A stretch of 64,000 nucleotides of DNA from Paenibacillus selenitireducens (GCF_002021565.1 NZ_MSZX01000021.1:27-64026); one strand, 5' to 3'. Shown: positions 20,195 to 29,802, counted from the first letter of the stretch. Made by a program: numbers and translations. The notes: generated by a model from the letters alone, not told the origin.

Positions 20195-21088
20195 TTACGA
20201 GTATCGTTTGTCTAACCGGCTGAACAGGAAGTTGATGATCAAAGTTGCCAACAGGCAGACGAAGACCAAGAATGTAGCAATGGCACTACCGTACCCGTAT
20301 TTCATGGACAAGAAGGACATATTGTACATATGGCTGGAGATCACATCGGTTGCATGTGCAGGTCCACCGCCTGTCATCACCATAATCAAATCGAAGGATT
20401 GAAGGGAACCGATGAACGATAGCACAACGGAAATTTTGAAAATAGGAACGATCATAGGCAGCGTAATATATCGATCGGCCTTGAAGCCTTCGGCGCCATC
20501 AATTTTGGCAGCTTCATAAATATCAGCCGGAATGTTCTGAATGCCAGTAAACTGAATCAAGATGTGATAACCCAAGTACTGCCACAGACTTACCAAGATG
20601 ACAGCGAATATCGCAACCTTAGGTTCAGTTAGCCAAGAATGAGTCCACGAATCTAAACCCAGTTGAATAAGAATTTGATTAATCATTCCCCCCATGGAAG
20701 CCGGGTTATAGATCGTTTTCCATAATTGGCCGATAACAACGACCGACAGAATGACGGGTAGAAAATAACTGGATACGAGGAAATTAGGTTTGCGTACATA
20801 ACGACTGATTAAGATCGCTACGAACAAAGCGATAGGTACTTGTACAAGCATCGAAAACCCAGCTAATAAGAACGTTCTGCCTAATGCTGGCCAGAATACA
20901 GAATCGTTCGTAAACATTTTGGTATAGTTGGCAAATCCAACAAACTTCGAAGCTCCAATCCCGTTCCAATCGAGCGTACCGCTGTAAATGGAGACGAGGA
21001 TAGGAATAAATACGAGACAAACATACAGGAGTAAGCACGGTAGCACAAATGCGGCAATGGTCCATCGAGATACTTTTAATACGTTCAA
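20195..21088 (-). CDS. Carbohydrate ABC transporter permease, MalF type
   Basis: Second membrane subunit of the same importer. The 297-residue protein has six membrane segments and the EAA motif ADIYEAAKIDGAEGFKADRYI. The predicted start is TTG at 21088 with AGGAGG 8 nt upstream; no in-frame ATG is better placed. It precedes the MalG-type gene by 16 nt. An 87-nt gap with a strong hairpin separates it from the substrate-binding protein gene. Confidence 0.92.
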   Translation of the reverse strand: MNVLKVSRWTIAAFVLPCLLLYVCLVFIPILVSIYSGTLDWNGIGASKFVGFANYTKMFTNDSVFWPALGRTFLLAGFSMLVQVPIALFVAILISRYVRKPNFLVSSYFLPVILSVVVIGQLWKTIYNPASMGGMINQILIQLGLDSWTHSWLTEPKVAIFAVILVSLWQYLGYHILIQFTGIQNIPADIYEAAKIDGAEGFKADRYITLPMIVPIFKISVVLSFIGSLQSFDLIMVMTGGGPAHATDVISSHMYNMSFLSMKYGYGSAIATFLVFVCLLATLIINFLFSRLDKRYS

Positions 21089-21125
21089 GGCTTCCGCCTC
21101 CTTCAGGCCCTCTCATCGATGGCGA

Positions 21126-21149
21126 AAGGGGGCGTGAGACGTCCCCCTC
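21126..21149 (-). other. Intercistronic hairpin after the substrate-binding protein gene
   Basis: A G+C-rich stem AGGGGG-a-CGT / ACG-CCCCCT with a 3-base loop and no T tract lies between the binding-protein stop and the first permease. Such hairpins are known to protect the upstream mRNA and raise binding-protein output over permease; here that role is inferred. Confidence 0.5.
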
Positions 21150-21175
21150 CGTATGCATCGACGGCATAGATTACA

Positions 21176-22543
21176 TTATTTATTCTCTTCGTAAGCCGAT
21201 TGATGTTCTTTCGCAACTTCAGAAGCATCCTTCTTCGCTACGAACAGGTTCTGAATGCTGGATAAGTGAGCTTGCGCTGTGCCTGGGTTCATTGTGTTAT
21301 CGAATGCCAAGTCGCCGCCTTTCACATCTTTGAACAAGTTCAATACATCCATCGCCATATCGGAATAACCCGCTGCTTTAAAGTCGCCGTCTACCGTTTG
21401 AGCAATACCTACTGCGCCTTTAGCTTCGAATGTTTCTTTTGGATAATTCAACATGAAGTAGTTCAAGAAATCCAATGTTTCTTTCAAGTGTTTGCTGTTC
21501 TTGGATACCGCGAATGCGCTGCCTGGCGCCAACATGAACTCATCTGGGTTACCTTTGCCGTTCACCGTAGGGAACTTGAACACACCAACATTGTTGTCTT
21601 TGCCAGCTTCGGAAGTCTCGATGCCGCCCGTTGCCCAGCTGCCCATGAAGTACATCGCTGTTTTGCCTGTTTTGAATAAGTTCTCACCTGCGTTGTAATC
21701 AAAGGATGTGACGCCATCTTGGAAAGCGCCCGCTTGAACAAGCGATTGGAATGCATCTACGGCTTCTTTGAATGCAGGATCTTCAAATGTTTTCTTGCCG
21801 TCTACAACATCTTTCAGGAAGCCAGGGCCACCATTCGTACGAAGCAAGACGTTCATGAACAAGAAGGAACCCGTCCAGGAATCTTTTTCACCGATGGCCA
21901 TTGGGGTAATACCTTTGGCTTTGAGTTGTTTCACGACTTCAACCATTTCTTCGAACGTTGTTGGCACCTTTACGCCTGCTTTTTCGAAGAGCGATTTGTT
22001 GTAATACACCACGCCAATGTTATTGCCATCTGGTAAAGCGTATACATTTCCGTTAAACGTGTAGTAATCCAAAATCCCTTTTTGGAATGTGTCCTTCAAT
22101 CCGTTTTGTTCAATCATGTCATTCAACGGAGCGAACAGATCCGCATCGATAAACGGCTGCATTTGAGCCGCCGGGTTAACGATTGTAATATCCGGAACTT
22201 CTTTCGAAGCGGCTTGTGTTTTGAGTTTCAATTTTTGTTGGTCTGTGTTGAGCGAATCCAACTCGATGGTAATGTTCGGATGATCTGTTTGATACTGTTT
22301 CACAATTTTTTGAAGCATTTGGTTCTTAGGATCGGTTGTATCCGGATAAATATTTTGGAAGGTAATCGTGATTTTTTCGTTGCTGTTACTATTACCGTTA
22401 TCTGTTGTCGTTTTTGTTGTATCTGTTGGTGTTGTCGATGTATCACTGCTGCTATTGCTGCTGCCGGAACCACATGCTGCAAGGCTCAACGCGAGTACCC
22501 CCGCCATGACTGCACCCAGCATTCTAGATCTTTTCTGTGTCAT
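21176..22543 (-). CDS. Sugar ABC transporter substrate-binding lipoprotein
   Basis: Captures a carbohydrate outside the cell for the two adjacent permeases. The 455-residue protein has a lipoprotein signal with lipobox LAAC (Cys about 24), a Ser/Thr/Asn-rich linker (about 25-55) and a type 1 extracellular solute-binding fold (SBP_bac_1/8), including YALPDGNNIGVVYYNKSLFE and FMGSWATGG. ATG at 22543 is preceded by GAAGGGGG. It is the first gene of the operon and follows a promoter overlapped by a cre-like site. Ligand unknown; the family includes binders of oligosaccharides and glycan-derived sugars. Confidence 0.93.
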   Translation of the reverse strand: MTQKRSRMLGAVMAGVLALSLAACGSGSSNSSSDTSTTPTDTTKTTTDNGNSNSNEKITITFQNIYPDTTDPKNQMLQKIVKQYQTDHPNITIELDSLNTDQQKLKLKTQAASKEVPDITIVNPAAQMQPFIDADLFAPLNDMIEQNGLKDTFQKGILDYYTFNGNVYALPDGNNIGVVYYNKSLFEKAGVKVPTTFEEMVEVVKQLKAKGITPMAIGEKDSWTGSFLFMNVLLRTNGGPGFLKDVVDGKKTFEDPAFKEAVDAFQSLVQAGAFQDGVTSFDYNAGENLFKTGKTAMYFMGSWATGGIETSEAGKDNNVGVFKFPTVNGKGNPDEFMLAPGSAFAVSKNSKHLKETLDFLNYFMLNYPKETFEAKGAVGIAQTVDGDFKAAGYSDMAMDVLNLFKDVKGGDLAFDNTMNPGTAQAHLSSIQNLFVAKKDASEVAKEHQSAYEENK

Positions 22544-22573
22544 TTACTTATCCCCCTTCAGGTTTATGTCCTC

Positions 22574-22602
22574 ATTATGCAAGAAACAGGAACCGCTTAC
22601 AA
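22574..22602 (-). promoter_or_regulatory. Promoter of the sugar-uptake operon, overlapped by a CcpA cre-like site
   Basis: Minus strand: -35 TTGTAA (22597-22602), 17 bp, -10 CATAAT (22574-22579). TGTAAGCGGTTCCT (22588-22601) matches the cre consensus TGWAANCGNTNWCA at 12 of 14 positions and covers most of the -35. Carbon catabolite repression by CcpA is the natural reading. Confidence 0.6.
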
Positions 22603-22689
22603 TGTAGTTAATTAGGGAGTGATGTTTGTTTTTTTAAGGTGGGGAAACCGAAGAGCGAGGCGAACATTAGAATGATCATTTCCAACAAT

Positions 22690-22722
22690 AAAAAAGAAAA
22701 ACCCTTGATATACAAGGGTTTT
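22690..22722 (-). terminator. Intrinsic terminator of nadA
   Basis: A 10-bp perfect stem AAAACCCTTG / CAAGGGTTTT with a 5-base loop (22698-22722), followed on the minus strand by TCTTTTTTATTG. It closes nadA off from the sugar operon. Confidence 0.92.
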
Positions 22723-22755
22723 AGGTGTATTCCGTAGGATAAAGCTCGAAAATGA

Positions 22756-23694
22756 CTACTTCACTTCTAACATACGCTCTAAAGATAACCGAGCTTGGTC
22801 TGCAACATGAGGGGGAACATAGATTTGCGGCTGCATCGTTTCTAAGCATTTCACGAGCTTCTTCAAATTGTTCACTTTCATATTCGGACATACGAGGAAT
22901 TTCGAAGCAAAATGGAATTGCTTATCTGGGCTATCTAGGCGAAGCTGGTATCCTGTACCGTCTTCTGTTCCCACGATAAACTCTTGGCAGTCGGATTTGC
23001 GGCAATATTCTAAGATCGCTGTCGTGCTGCCAACAAAGTCACCCATCTCTACAACTTCTGGACGGCATTCGGGATGTACGACGAATTGAGCATTTGGATA
23101 TTTCGCTTTCATCTCTACAACATCTTTCAGCGTAAGCATGTCATGCGTGTTGCAGTACCCTTCCCAAATAATCATCTTCTTGTCTGTGAATTGTTGAACG
23201 TAGTGGCCCAGGTTTTTATCTGGAACCCAAATAATCTCTTCGGAATCGACCGATTGAATCACCTTAACCGCATTCGCAGAGGTACAACAAATATCTGTCT
23301 CGGCCTTAATTTCCGCAGATGAATTGATATACGTGACCACGGTTGCATTCGGATGTTGAGCTTTCAGCTTGCGCAGCCCATCGACATTAACCATATCTGC
23401 CATGGGGCAACCTGCACGCTCATCCGGAATGATGACCGTTTTATTCGGTGCCAGAATCTTCGCGCTCTCTCCCATAAAATGCACACCGCAGAAAACAATC
23501 ACTTCTGCATCTGTCTCAGCCGCTTTTTGCGCTAATAGGAACGAATCCCCGCGAAAGTCAGCGACCTCCTGGATTTCGTCACGTTGATAATAATGAGCAA
23601 GAATAATTGCGTTTCGTTCTTTCTTCAGCTGCATCAACCGTTCCCGCAGCTCGCGGTTCTGTTCCGCCTTATGCTGTAATGCCAGAGCTTCCAC
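22756..23694 (-). CDS. nadA: Quinolinate synthase
   Basis: [4Fe-4S] enzyme that condenses iminoaspartate (from NadB) with dihydroxyacetone phosphate to quinolinate. The 312-residue protein has ILAHYYQRDEIQEVAD at the N terminus, then VIVFCGVHFMGESAKIL, PDERAGCPMAD, NSSAEIKAETDICCTSANA, and a C-terminal FLVCPNMKVNNL; cysteines in these segments include the cluster ligands. It is shorter than B. subtilis NadA (about 368) but matches the roughly 300-residue form. The start is GTG 23694 behind AGGGGTGGG. It is monocistronic, with its own promoter and terminator. Confidence 0.95.
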   Translation of the reverse strand: MEALALQHKAEQNRELRERLMQLKKERNAIILAHYYQRDEIQEVADFRGDSFLLAQKAAETDAEVIVFCGVHFMGESAKILAPNKTVIIPDERAGCPMADMVNVDGLRKLKAQHPNATVVTYINSSAEIKAETDICCTSANAVKVIQSVDSEEIIWVPDKNLGHYVQQFTDKKMIIWEGYCNTHDMLTLKDVVEMKAKYPNAQFVVHPECRPEVVEMGDFVGSTTAILEYCRKSDCQEFIVGTEDGTGYQLRLDSPDKQFHFASKFLVCPNMKVNNLKKLVKCLETMQPQIYVPPHVADQARLSLERMLEVK

Positions 23695-23730
23695 TAGAAA
23701 CCCACCCCTTCAATCTTCATTATATCCACG

Positions 23731-23746
23731 TGAATGGCGTCATTCA
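23731..23746 (-). promoter_or_regulatory. Possible operator in the nadA leader
   Basis: A perfect 6-bp inverted repeat TGAATG / CATTCA with a 4-base spacer lies 15-30 bp downstream of the predicted nadA transcription start. NAD genes of Firmicutes are often repressed by NiaR; whether this palindrome is its site is unknown. Confidence 0.3.
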
Positions 23747-23767
23747 TGGTCTTATCGTTTATCATTT

Positions 23768-23797
23768 AATTTACACAACGTTAGGCATAACTGTCAA
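23768..23797 (-). promoter_or_regulatory. Promoter of nadA
   Basis: Minus strand: TTGACA (23792-23797), 18 bp, TAAATT (23768-23773), about 75 bp upstream of the nadA start codon. Confidence 0.6.
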
Positions 23798-23800
23798 TCA

Positions 23801-23850
23801 TCGCAAAAAAGAAAAAAACCGAGGCAATATGTACTATTGCTCGGTTTTTT
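23801..23850 (-). terminator. Intrinsic terminator of ftsH
   Basis: The minus strand reads AAAAAACCGAG-CAATA, loop, TATTG-CCTCGGTTTTTTT: a long stem with one bulged C and a T7 tract, directly after the ftsH stop. Confidence 0.92.
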
Positions 23851-23857
23851 CATTCAA

Positions 23858-25912
23858 TTACTCTTTTTTGTCTGTGTCTTTAGTATCTTTCGGTTCTTCA
23901 CCGTTAAGTTCTTCTTCTACATCTTCACTCTTATCAAAATCAAACTTGTTAGCTTGATCTTCATTCGATTGTGATTGGATGTTCACTTTCACCGATTCGG
24001 ATTCATCCGTTGTTGATTCAATCACAACTTGACGATCCTTATCATTAATGTGCTCATCAATCGTAACAGCCTCACCGTCAATGGTACCCTGCTCGATCAA
24101 TTCTTTGATTTGCTCAAGCTCGAGTGTCTCTTTATTCAGCAAGGTTTGTGCGATGATATGAACCTCACGCGTATGCTTCCGAAGAAGCGCTTGAGCTTTC
24201 TCATAACAATCACGGATAATGGTTTGCATCTCTTGGTCAATTTCATAAGCGATCGCATCACTGTAGTTCTGCTCATGACCGAAGTCACGGCCTAAGAATA
24301 CCTGCCCTTGAGTGTTACCGAATTGCATAGGTCCAAGACGATCGCTCATCCCGTATTCCATGATCATGCTGCGCACAATACCTGTTGCTTGTTTGAAGTC
24401 ACTGTATGCGCCAGTACCAATTTCACCGATAAAGACCTCTTCCGCAACACGACCACCAAGTAATCCTGTGATCTTGTCGAGAAGCTCCTGCTTCGTTACA
24501 AGCATACGATCTTCCTTCGGCATCATAATCACGTAACCGCCCGCTTTACCGCGTGGGATTATCGTTACTTTGTGTACCGTATCCGCATGCTCTAAGAAGA
24601 AACCAATGATAGTATGACCTGCTTCGTGATAAGCCACGATACGCTTCTCGCGGTCACTGATCACGCGGCTGCGTTTCTCTGTACCGACGATAACACGGTC
24701 AATCGCTTCATCCAATTCTTTCATGGAGATATCTTTACGATTTCTGCGAGCTGCCAAGAGCGCCGCTTCATTCAATAAGTTCTCTAGATCTGCACCCGTA
24801 AAGCCCGTCGTACGTTTCGCGATCACATTAAGCTTCACATCTTTGGTGAGCGGTTTGTTTTTCGCATGTACTTTCAAGACGGCTTCACGGCCTTTTACGT
24901 CAGGACGGTCAACCGTAATTTGACGGTCAAAACGGCCTGGACGAAGCAACGCAGGATCCAGAATGTCTGGACGGTTCGTTGCCGCCACAATGATAATACC
25001 TTCATTCGCACCAAAGCCGTCCATTTCAACGAGCAATTGGTTAAGCGTTTGTTCACGTTCATCATGTCCGCCACCTAGTCCGGCGCCACGTTGACGACCT
25101 ACAGCATCGATCTCATCGATAAAGATGATACATGGGGCATTCTTCTTCGCATTCTCGAACAAGTCACGAACACGTGATGCACCGACACCGACGAACATCT
25201 CTACGAAGTCAGAACCGGAAATACTGAAGAATGGTACGCCTGCTTCACCCGCAACTGCACGAGCAAGTAGGGTTTTACCTGTCCCCGGAGGACCGTTAAG
25301 CAAGACCCCTTTCGGGATTCGAGCGCCAACAGCCGCAAACTTACGAGGGTCTTTCAAGAACTCCACAACTTCCACGAGCTCTTGCTTCTCTTCGTCTGCT
25401 CCCGCAACATCTTCGAAGGTAACCTTCTTCTTCTCTTCATTATAAAGACGGGCACGGCTCTTGCCGAAGTTCATAACTTTACCGCCGCCGCCTTGCGCTT
25501 GATTAAACAAGAAGAAGAAAAGGACGAACATAATAACGAAAGGAATTATCGATGTGAGGAACGTGAGCCAAATGCTCTCGCCTTCCATCGGTTTAAATTT
25601 AAGCGTAAAACCGTTTGACTTGCTTGCATCGCGGACTTCCTTAATTGCATTGGAGTCGTCTGGAATGACAGAATAGAAACTTTCGGTTTTCACATCGTCC
25701 GGTTTCTTAATATATTTACCTGTCACCAAGTTAGCTTTGCCTTGGTATTGGATCGTTAAATCGGCTACATTGTTCTGTTCCAAAGCAACGCGCAGTTGGT
25801 CATACCGTATTTCTACAGCGGATTCGTTGCGATTGCCAATGAATTGAACTAGACCCACCACGACCAAAAATAGAATCAAATAAAAACCAGAATTACGGAT
25901 GAACCGGTTCAT
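23858..25912 (-). CDS. ftsH: ATP-dependent zinc metalloprotease FtsH
   Basis: Membrane-anchored AAA+ protease that degrades misfolded membrane proteins and regulators. The 684-residue product has TM1 (about 8-25), an extracytoplasmic domain, TM2 (about 115-136), Walker A GPPGTGKT (207-214), Walker B IIFIDEID, the second-region RPGRFDR arginine finger, and the zinc site HEAGH (429-433). The C-terminal tail is long and acidic, ending in Lys/Asp/Glu repeats. ATG 25912 is chosen with AGGAGG 6 nt upstream. Position after tilS-hpt is conserved. Confidence 0.97.
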   Translation of the reverse strand: MNRFIRNSGFYLILFLVVVGLVQFIGNRNESAVEIRYDQLRVALEQNNVADLTIQYQGKANLVTGKYIKKPDDVKTESFYSVIPDDSNAIKEVRDASKSNGFTLKFKPMEGESIWLTFLTSIIPFVIMFVLFFFLFNQAQGGGGKVMNFGKSRARLYNEEKKKVTFEDVAGADEEKQELVEVVEFLKDPRKFAAVGARIPKGVLLNGPPGTGKTLLARAVAGEAGVPFFSISGSDFVEMFVGVGASRVRDLFENAKKNAPCIIFIDEIDAVGRQRGAGLGGGHDEREQTLNQLLVEMDGFGANEGIIIVAATNRPDILDPALLRPGRFDRQITVDRPDVKGREAVLKVHAKNKPLTKDVKLNVIAKRTTGFTGADLENLLNEAALLAARRNRKDISMKELDEAIDRVIVGTEKRSRVISDREKRIVAYHEAGHTIIGFFLEHADTVHKVTIIPRGKAGGYVIMMPKEDRMLVTKQELLDKITGLLGGRVAEEVFIGEIGTGAYSDFKQATGIVRSMIMEYGMSDRLGPMQFGNTQGQVFLGRDFGHEQNYSDAIAYEIDQEMQTIIRDCYEKAQALLRKHTREVHIIAQTLLNKETLELEQIKELIEQGTIDGEAVTIDEHINDKDRQVVIESTTDESESVKVNIQSQSNEDQANKFDFDKSEDVEEELNGEEPKDTKDTDKKE

Positions 25913-25941
25913 CCCCAACCTCCTCTCAAGACACTTTAATT

Positions 25942-25971
25942 ATTTTACCATAGCATGTCTTACCACCACAA
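25942..25971 (-). promoter_or_regulatory. Promoter of ftsH
   Basis: Minus strand: TTGTGG (25966-25971), 18 bp, extended -10 TGGTAAAAT (hexamer 25942-25947), about 30 bp upstream of the start codon. It suggests ftsH has its own promoter in addition to any read-through from hpt. Confidence 0.5.
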
Positions 25972-26001
25972 TAGAGCGGGGTAAGCAACAAATTGCAGCC
26001 A

Positions 26002-26541
26002 TTAGTTCGAGTAGACCTCGGGTTTCAAAATCCCGATAAAAGGAAGGTTCCGGTACTTCTCGGCGTAGTCTAGGCCATACCCGACAACAAACGCGTCAGG
26101 GAGTTCAAAACCTCTATAATCCGCTTCTAAGCCGACTGTGCGGCGAACCGGTTTATCAAAGAGCGCAACGACACGGGTTGAATTCGCATTGCGTCGCTCT
26201 AAAACATCAATAAGATAGCTCAATGTTAAGCCGCTGTCAATAATATCTTCGACGATGAGGACATCGCGTCCTTCTACAGGAACATCCAAATCCTTAAGAA
26301 TTTTTACAACGCCAGATGATTTCGTTGCTGTGCCGTAGCTGGATACGGCCATAAAATCTAACTCTAGAGGGATCGTCATGTTCTTTACTAGGTCAGCCAT
26401 AAAAATAAATGCACCCTTCAACACGCAAATGACCAAAGGATTTCTTCCTTCATAGTCGCGGCTGAGTGTTTCACCTAATTCCTTAATTTTCGTTTGCAAT
26501 TGCTCTTCGGTGTACAATACTTCTTGAATGTCGTTAAACAA
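26002..26541 (-). CDS. hpt: Hypoxanthine-guanine phosphoribosyltransferase
   Basis: Purine salvage enzyme: hypoxanthine or guanine plus PRPP gives IMP or GMP. The 179-residue length is normal. The PRPP-binding loop is [17 protein letters not shown] (about 94-110); [10 protein letters not shown] and the C-terminal [19 protein letters not shown] are also typical. The start is TTG at 26541 with AGGAGGGG upstream. It lies between tilS and ftsH, as in B. subtilis, where TilS, HprT and FtsH are functionally linked. Confidence 0.96.
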   Translation of the reverse strand: MFNDIQEVLYTEEQLQTKIKELGETLSRDYEGRNPLVICVLKGAFIFMADLVKNMTIPLELDFMAVSSYGTATKSSGVVKILKDLDVPVEGRDVLIVEDIIDSGLTLSYLIDVLERRNANSTRVVALFDKPVRRTVGLEADYRGFELPDAFVVGYGLDYAEKYRNLPFIGILKPEVYSN

Positions 26542-26593
26542 TGATGGCCCCTCCTACTGTATACTATGAAAGCTTATTGCCTTCCATTACATT

Positions 26594-28069
26594 TCAAAGC
26601 TGATGTTGCGACCCTTCCTGCTTGCAAAGCTCCATCCGCAGAAGTTGCGTAGTGTCTTCCTCTACGATCGCGTGCGATGAACGACGAATGCCCGGAATCC
26701 ACAGAATCGTATCCGTTGCATCGGTAATCACTGGCCATTGCTCGCGAAGATTTGGTGCAATCTTATCATCAATGAAAATATCTTGTACTTTTTTGGTTCC
26801 ATTTAATCCAAGGATCCGCATTCGATCCCCAGGGCGGCGATTCCGTACGACCAGCGGCAGCTTCACACTGTTCGCATCGAAATATGCTTCATACCGATGT
26901 CGCGGCTTAAGGCGGCTCTTCAATGAACTGTCTTGCTGTATCCCTTCCCATCGTAAAAGTCCATTATCAGCTGGCAATGATTGCTCACCGCTGGCCTGTT
27001 CCATGCGATATAAATAAGAAGCAGGATCCTGCGAATCATGTTTATGTATAAAATCAATGTGTTCGTAGGCCCGAATGCACTCGATATGCTCGGAAATATC
27101 CAACTTCCACGTCGTTGGCTGCGTTTGTATGATACCTTGGCGGATCGCTTCAATTTTATCGTAATCGAAGGCATCCGTGTCTGAATCCATCTTTTGTGCA
27201 AGATAACTTAATATTAGTTTAATAAATCTTCGTTGTAAAGCAACATGTGCTCCTTGAAAATCCTTGCGTTCGAGCCGATAACCGCCCCTATCCGACTTCA
27301 CGATCGCTTGCAAACGTTCGACAGCAACTTGTTCCAAATAGTCATTATCTGCCCCCAGCAAGTCTGCCGTACGATTCAAAGCCTTCGTAATCTGTTGATT
27401 ATATTGCCCCAAAAATGGCAACACATCCAACCGAATCTGATTGCGAACATATTTACGGGAATCATTACTCTGATCGATTGCATAGGCAATTCCGCTTGCA
27501 TCACAATAGGCCATCAAATCTGTTTTGTTAATACGTAGAAAAGGACGAATAAGTTCCAAATTTTTTTCAGTTCGATGAATAGCCATGCCTGCAAGGCCGG
27601 ATGCACCCGATCCCCGTATCAAACGCATCATGACGGTCTCCGCTTGATCATCTGCGTGATGCGCCAGTGCAAGATGTGTCGCGCCGTATTGTTCGGCTAC
27701 GTGATGAAGAAACGCATATCGTTGTTCCCTCGCTGCTGCTTGTCCATTCATTCCGGTATGTTGGATGATGGCAGGCATATTGATCTTAGTCATCTCACAT
27801 GGCAACCCTAGCTCTTCTGCTACCCTTGCGACCATACGAGCTTCCTCATGTGATTCTTCACGGAACCCGTGATTGACATGGGCAACAATAAGCTTCAAAC
27901 GATATCGTTCAGGTGCCGCTAAATAATGTAACACATGAAGCAGCGCCATGGAATCAGGACCGCCCGAAACTGCAACCACGATGGTATCCCCGTAAGTCCA
28001 CAATCCATGGATCCCGGCGGTCTGCTCCACCCGTTGAATGAGCGTATACATCGCTGAAGTGTCATGCAT
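26594..28069 (-). CDS. tilS: tRNA(Ile)-lysidine synthetase
   Basis: Modifies the CAU anticodon wobble cytidine of tRNA-Ile2 to lysidine so that it reads AUA. The 491-residue protein has the N-type PP-loop VAVSGGPDSMALLHVL near residue 34, HVNHGFR, LALAHHADDQAETVMMRLIRG, and the C-terminal substrate-binding and TilS_C domains (RNRRPGDRMRILGLNGTKKV). ATG 28069 is preceded by GGGGG at 8 nt; the open frame extends 31 codons further, into the kinase gene. Essential in most Firmicutes. Confidence 0.95.
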   Translation of the reverse strand: MHDTSAMYTLIQRVEQTAGIHGLWTYGDTIVVAVSGGPDSMALLHVLHYLAAPERYRLKLIVAHVNHGFREESHEEARMVARVAEELGLPCEMTKINMPAIIQHTGMNGQAAAREQRYAFLHHVAEQYGATHLALAHHADDQAETVMMRLIRGSGASGLAGMAIHRTEKNLELIRPFLRINKTDLMAYCDASGIAYAIDQSNDSRKYVRNQIRLDVLPFLGQYNQQITKALNRTADLLGADNDYLEQVAVERLQAIVKSDRGGYRLERKDFQGAHVALQRRFIKLILSYLAQKMDSDTDAFDYDKIEAIRQGIIQTQPTTWKLDISEHIECIRAYEHIDFIHKHDSQDPASYLYRMEQASGEQSLPADNGLLRWEGIQQDSSLKSRLKPRHRYEAYFDANSVKLPLVVRNRRPGDRMRILGLNGTKKVQDIFIDDKIAPNLREQWPVITDATDTILWIPGIRRSSHAIVEEDTTQLLRMELCKQEGSQHQL

Positions 28070-28109
28070 CGCGTACGCCCCCTCTCTCTCATATATCGCC
28101 ATCATCGAT

Positions 28110-29075
28110 CTACGATTGAAGCATGAAATACAATGTAGAACCCAATAGCACAATTGATGCAATAAAAACGCCCTTTAGCCAACCAGGCGTGGTGCCTTTC
28201 ACTGGCGGAGATAACGTTCGCCTTCCGTTCTGAATGGCAAGTTGATGCCATGCCGCACAGGCATCATCCGATGATGTAAAGTACCCATGGAGCGCTTGTT
28301 TAAACCAAGATTCGAACGGTTTTAGTTTCACATTCGTTCGAACTAATGCCATCAGATCGCTTGGTTGGCGTGTTTGAGGCAGCTGTTCGGTGGAAAGCCG
28401 GCGAAGACGGGCACCATCCACAACATGCAGCCACAAGACCGCAAATGCAAAAAAATCATACCCCGGGTCCGCTGACCGAGATCCTGCATTCCAATATCCG
28501 CGATCATATCGTTCTGTGAACTGCTTGACGCTGCGGCCAATACGGCTAACCCCTCCATAATCTACAAGCTCCACATGCCCAAATTCTGAGACCAGAATAT
28601 TCTCTGGCTTTAGATCTCCGAATACCCAATCGGCATGATGCAATTCGGTGAGCTTCTGCAGAAGCCGATATCCAATCAGACCAAGCCATTCCAATCCCTG
28701 TCGATCCATGTACTGCTGCAAAGTACAGCCTTCCACAAATTTCATCACATAGAATTGAACTTCAATTTGTCCCAGTACGCAATCATCTACATCGAGCAGA
28801 AAAGGCCGCGATGCTGATTGCAGCATGCGGCGTTCACGTTTTGTCTGATGTGCAGCGAGCGATGTTAGAACATTGATCTCCGATTGGAGGTCCACCGCAT
28901 CGTATCCTATTTTTAAAGCAGCTTGCTCCATGCTGCGTCCCCATCGCACCAAATAAACCGCGCCATTCGCTCCTTTACCAAGCAAACGCTCCACGCGGTA
29001 CCTTCGATGATGCCACTTACCTTCTATCCAAGTGCCGGGCGCAAGCAATGTGCCTGCATTAAACGACGTAGTCAC
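28110..29075 (-). CDS. yabT: YabT-like serine/threonine protein kinase, C-terminal membrane anchor
   Basis: Hanks-type kinase of 321 residues. The glycine-rich loop LLGKGANGAVYLV (about 33-45), an ATP-binding lysine (AALKIG) and the catalytic loop VFGDLKPENILV are present; the DFG position reads DYGG. A single C-terminal TM (about 302-319) leaves the kinase in the cytoplasm. There is no extracellular sensor domain. In B. subtilis YabT is a DNA-stimulated kinase active in early sporulation, which acts on RecA and AbrB among others; the same role here is inferred. The GTG start overlaps the VWA gene by 17 nt. Confidence 0.9.
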   Translation of the reverse strand: MTTSFNAGTLLAPGTWIEGKWHHRRYRVERLLGKGANGAVYLVRWGRSMEQAALKIGYDAVDLQSEINVLTSLAAHQTKRERRMLQSASRPFLLDVDDCVLGQIEVQFYVMKFVEGCTLQQYMDRQGLEWLGLIGYRLLQKLTELHHADWVFGDLKPENILVSEFGHVELVDYGGVSRIGRSVKQFTERYDRGYWNAGSRSADPGYDFFAFAVLWLHVVDGARLRRLSTEQLPQTRQPSDLMALVRTNVKLKPFESWFKQALHGYFTSSDDACAAWHQLAIQNGRRTLSPPVKGTTPGWLKGVFIASIVLLGSTLYFMLQS

Positions 29076-29802
29076 CTAACATCCCATCCGTTTCTGGTCG
29101 ATTGCGAAGCGCGGGATCGCTTCCCTTCATTTTATCATATTGATAGAATTCAATCACCTTGAAGATCGCTGGCCCCGTCGGCGTTGCGCCTCGCATCTGC
29201 ATCCGTTGGAACATGGAACGTACGTTAGACAAATCCTGCGTCCAATCTAAGTCCATGACCGTCTCATCCGAAGCTCGTCCCGGAAAATGAAAAACGGCGA
29301 TCTCACTCTTGCCTTCCCGTGCCTGCAAGCTTAACATCAAGTCGCGAATCGCTTCTTCGACAGCCTGTAATTTCGGCTTCATACTTGCGCTTGCATCGAT
29401 TAATAATGCCACCTTCAACTCACTTGTCTCCGTCAGCTCGTCCATCACTTGAACCACTTGAGAACGCTGCTCTGGAGGTAAATCTTCTATACTATTTGCA
29501 TCGCTATGCAAGATTTGACGCAGTTCGCGATTAACGGCATGCTGAATCGTCTGAACGACCGTCTTGCGCGTCATCATCTGAATTGTGTGCGATAGTTGAT
29601 GAGACTGGACGATCCGGTCCATCCCGCCGCCAGCCCGCGCAATTTGTGCAATTTCGGCTGCACCAAGCTCCCCAATCGCACCCTGATCCACCACACCGAC
29701 AACATTTACGGTAATTCCCTCTTCACGCGCATTTGCCGCAGCAACAATCGGACTGACACCCACATTCGAACAACCATCGGTAATTAATAAAATTTGCTTC
29801 AT
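29059..29802 (-). CDS. yabS: YabS-like VWA-domain protein
   Basis: A 247-residue cytoplasmic protein of the YabS family. Segment order is unusual: a QILLITDGCSNVG stretch, normally the middle strand of a von Willebrand A domain, comes first, while the MIDAS motif LLIDASASMKPK appears at about residue 140 and is followed by the rest of a VWA domain including TPTGPA. The start is ATG 29802 or 29805 (GGGAGGG). It overlaps the YabT-like kinase gene, and the pair is conserved between spoIIE and tilS in spore formers. Function unknown; a sporulation role is inferred from context. Confidence 0.85.
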   Translation of the reverse strand: MKQILLITDGCSNVGVSPIVAAANAREEGITVNVVGVVDQGAIGELGAAEIAQIARAGGGMDRIVQSHQLSHTIQMMTRKTVVQTIQHAVNRELRQILHSDANSIEDLPPEQRSQVVQVMDELTETSELKVALLIDASASMKPKLQAVEEAIRDLMLSLQAREGKSEIAVFHFPGRASDETVMDLDWTQDLSNVRSMFQRMQMRGATPTGPAIFKVIEFYQYDKMKGSDPALRNRPETDGMLGDYVV

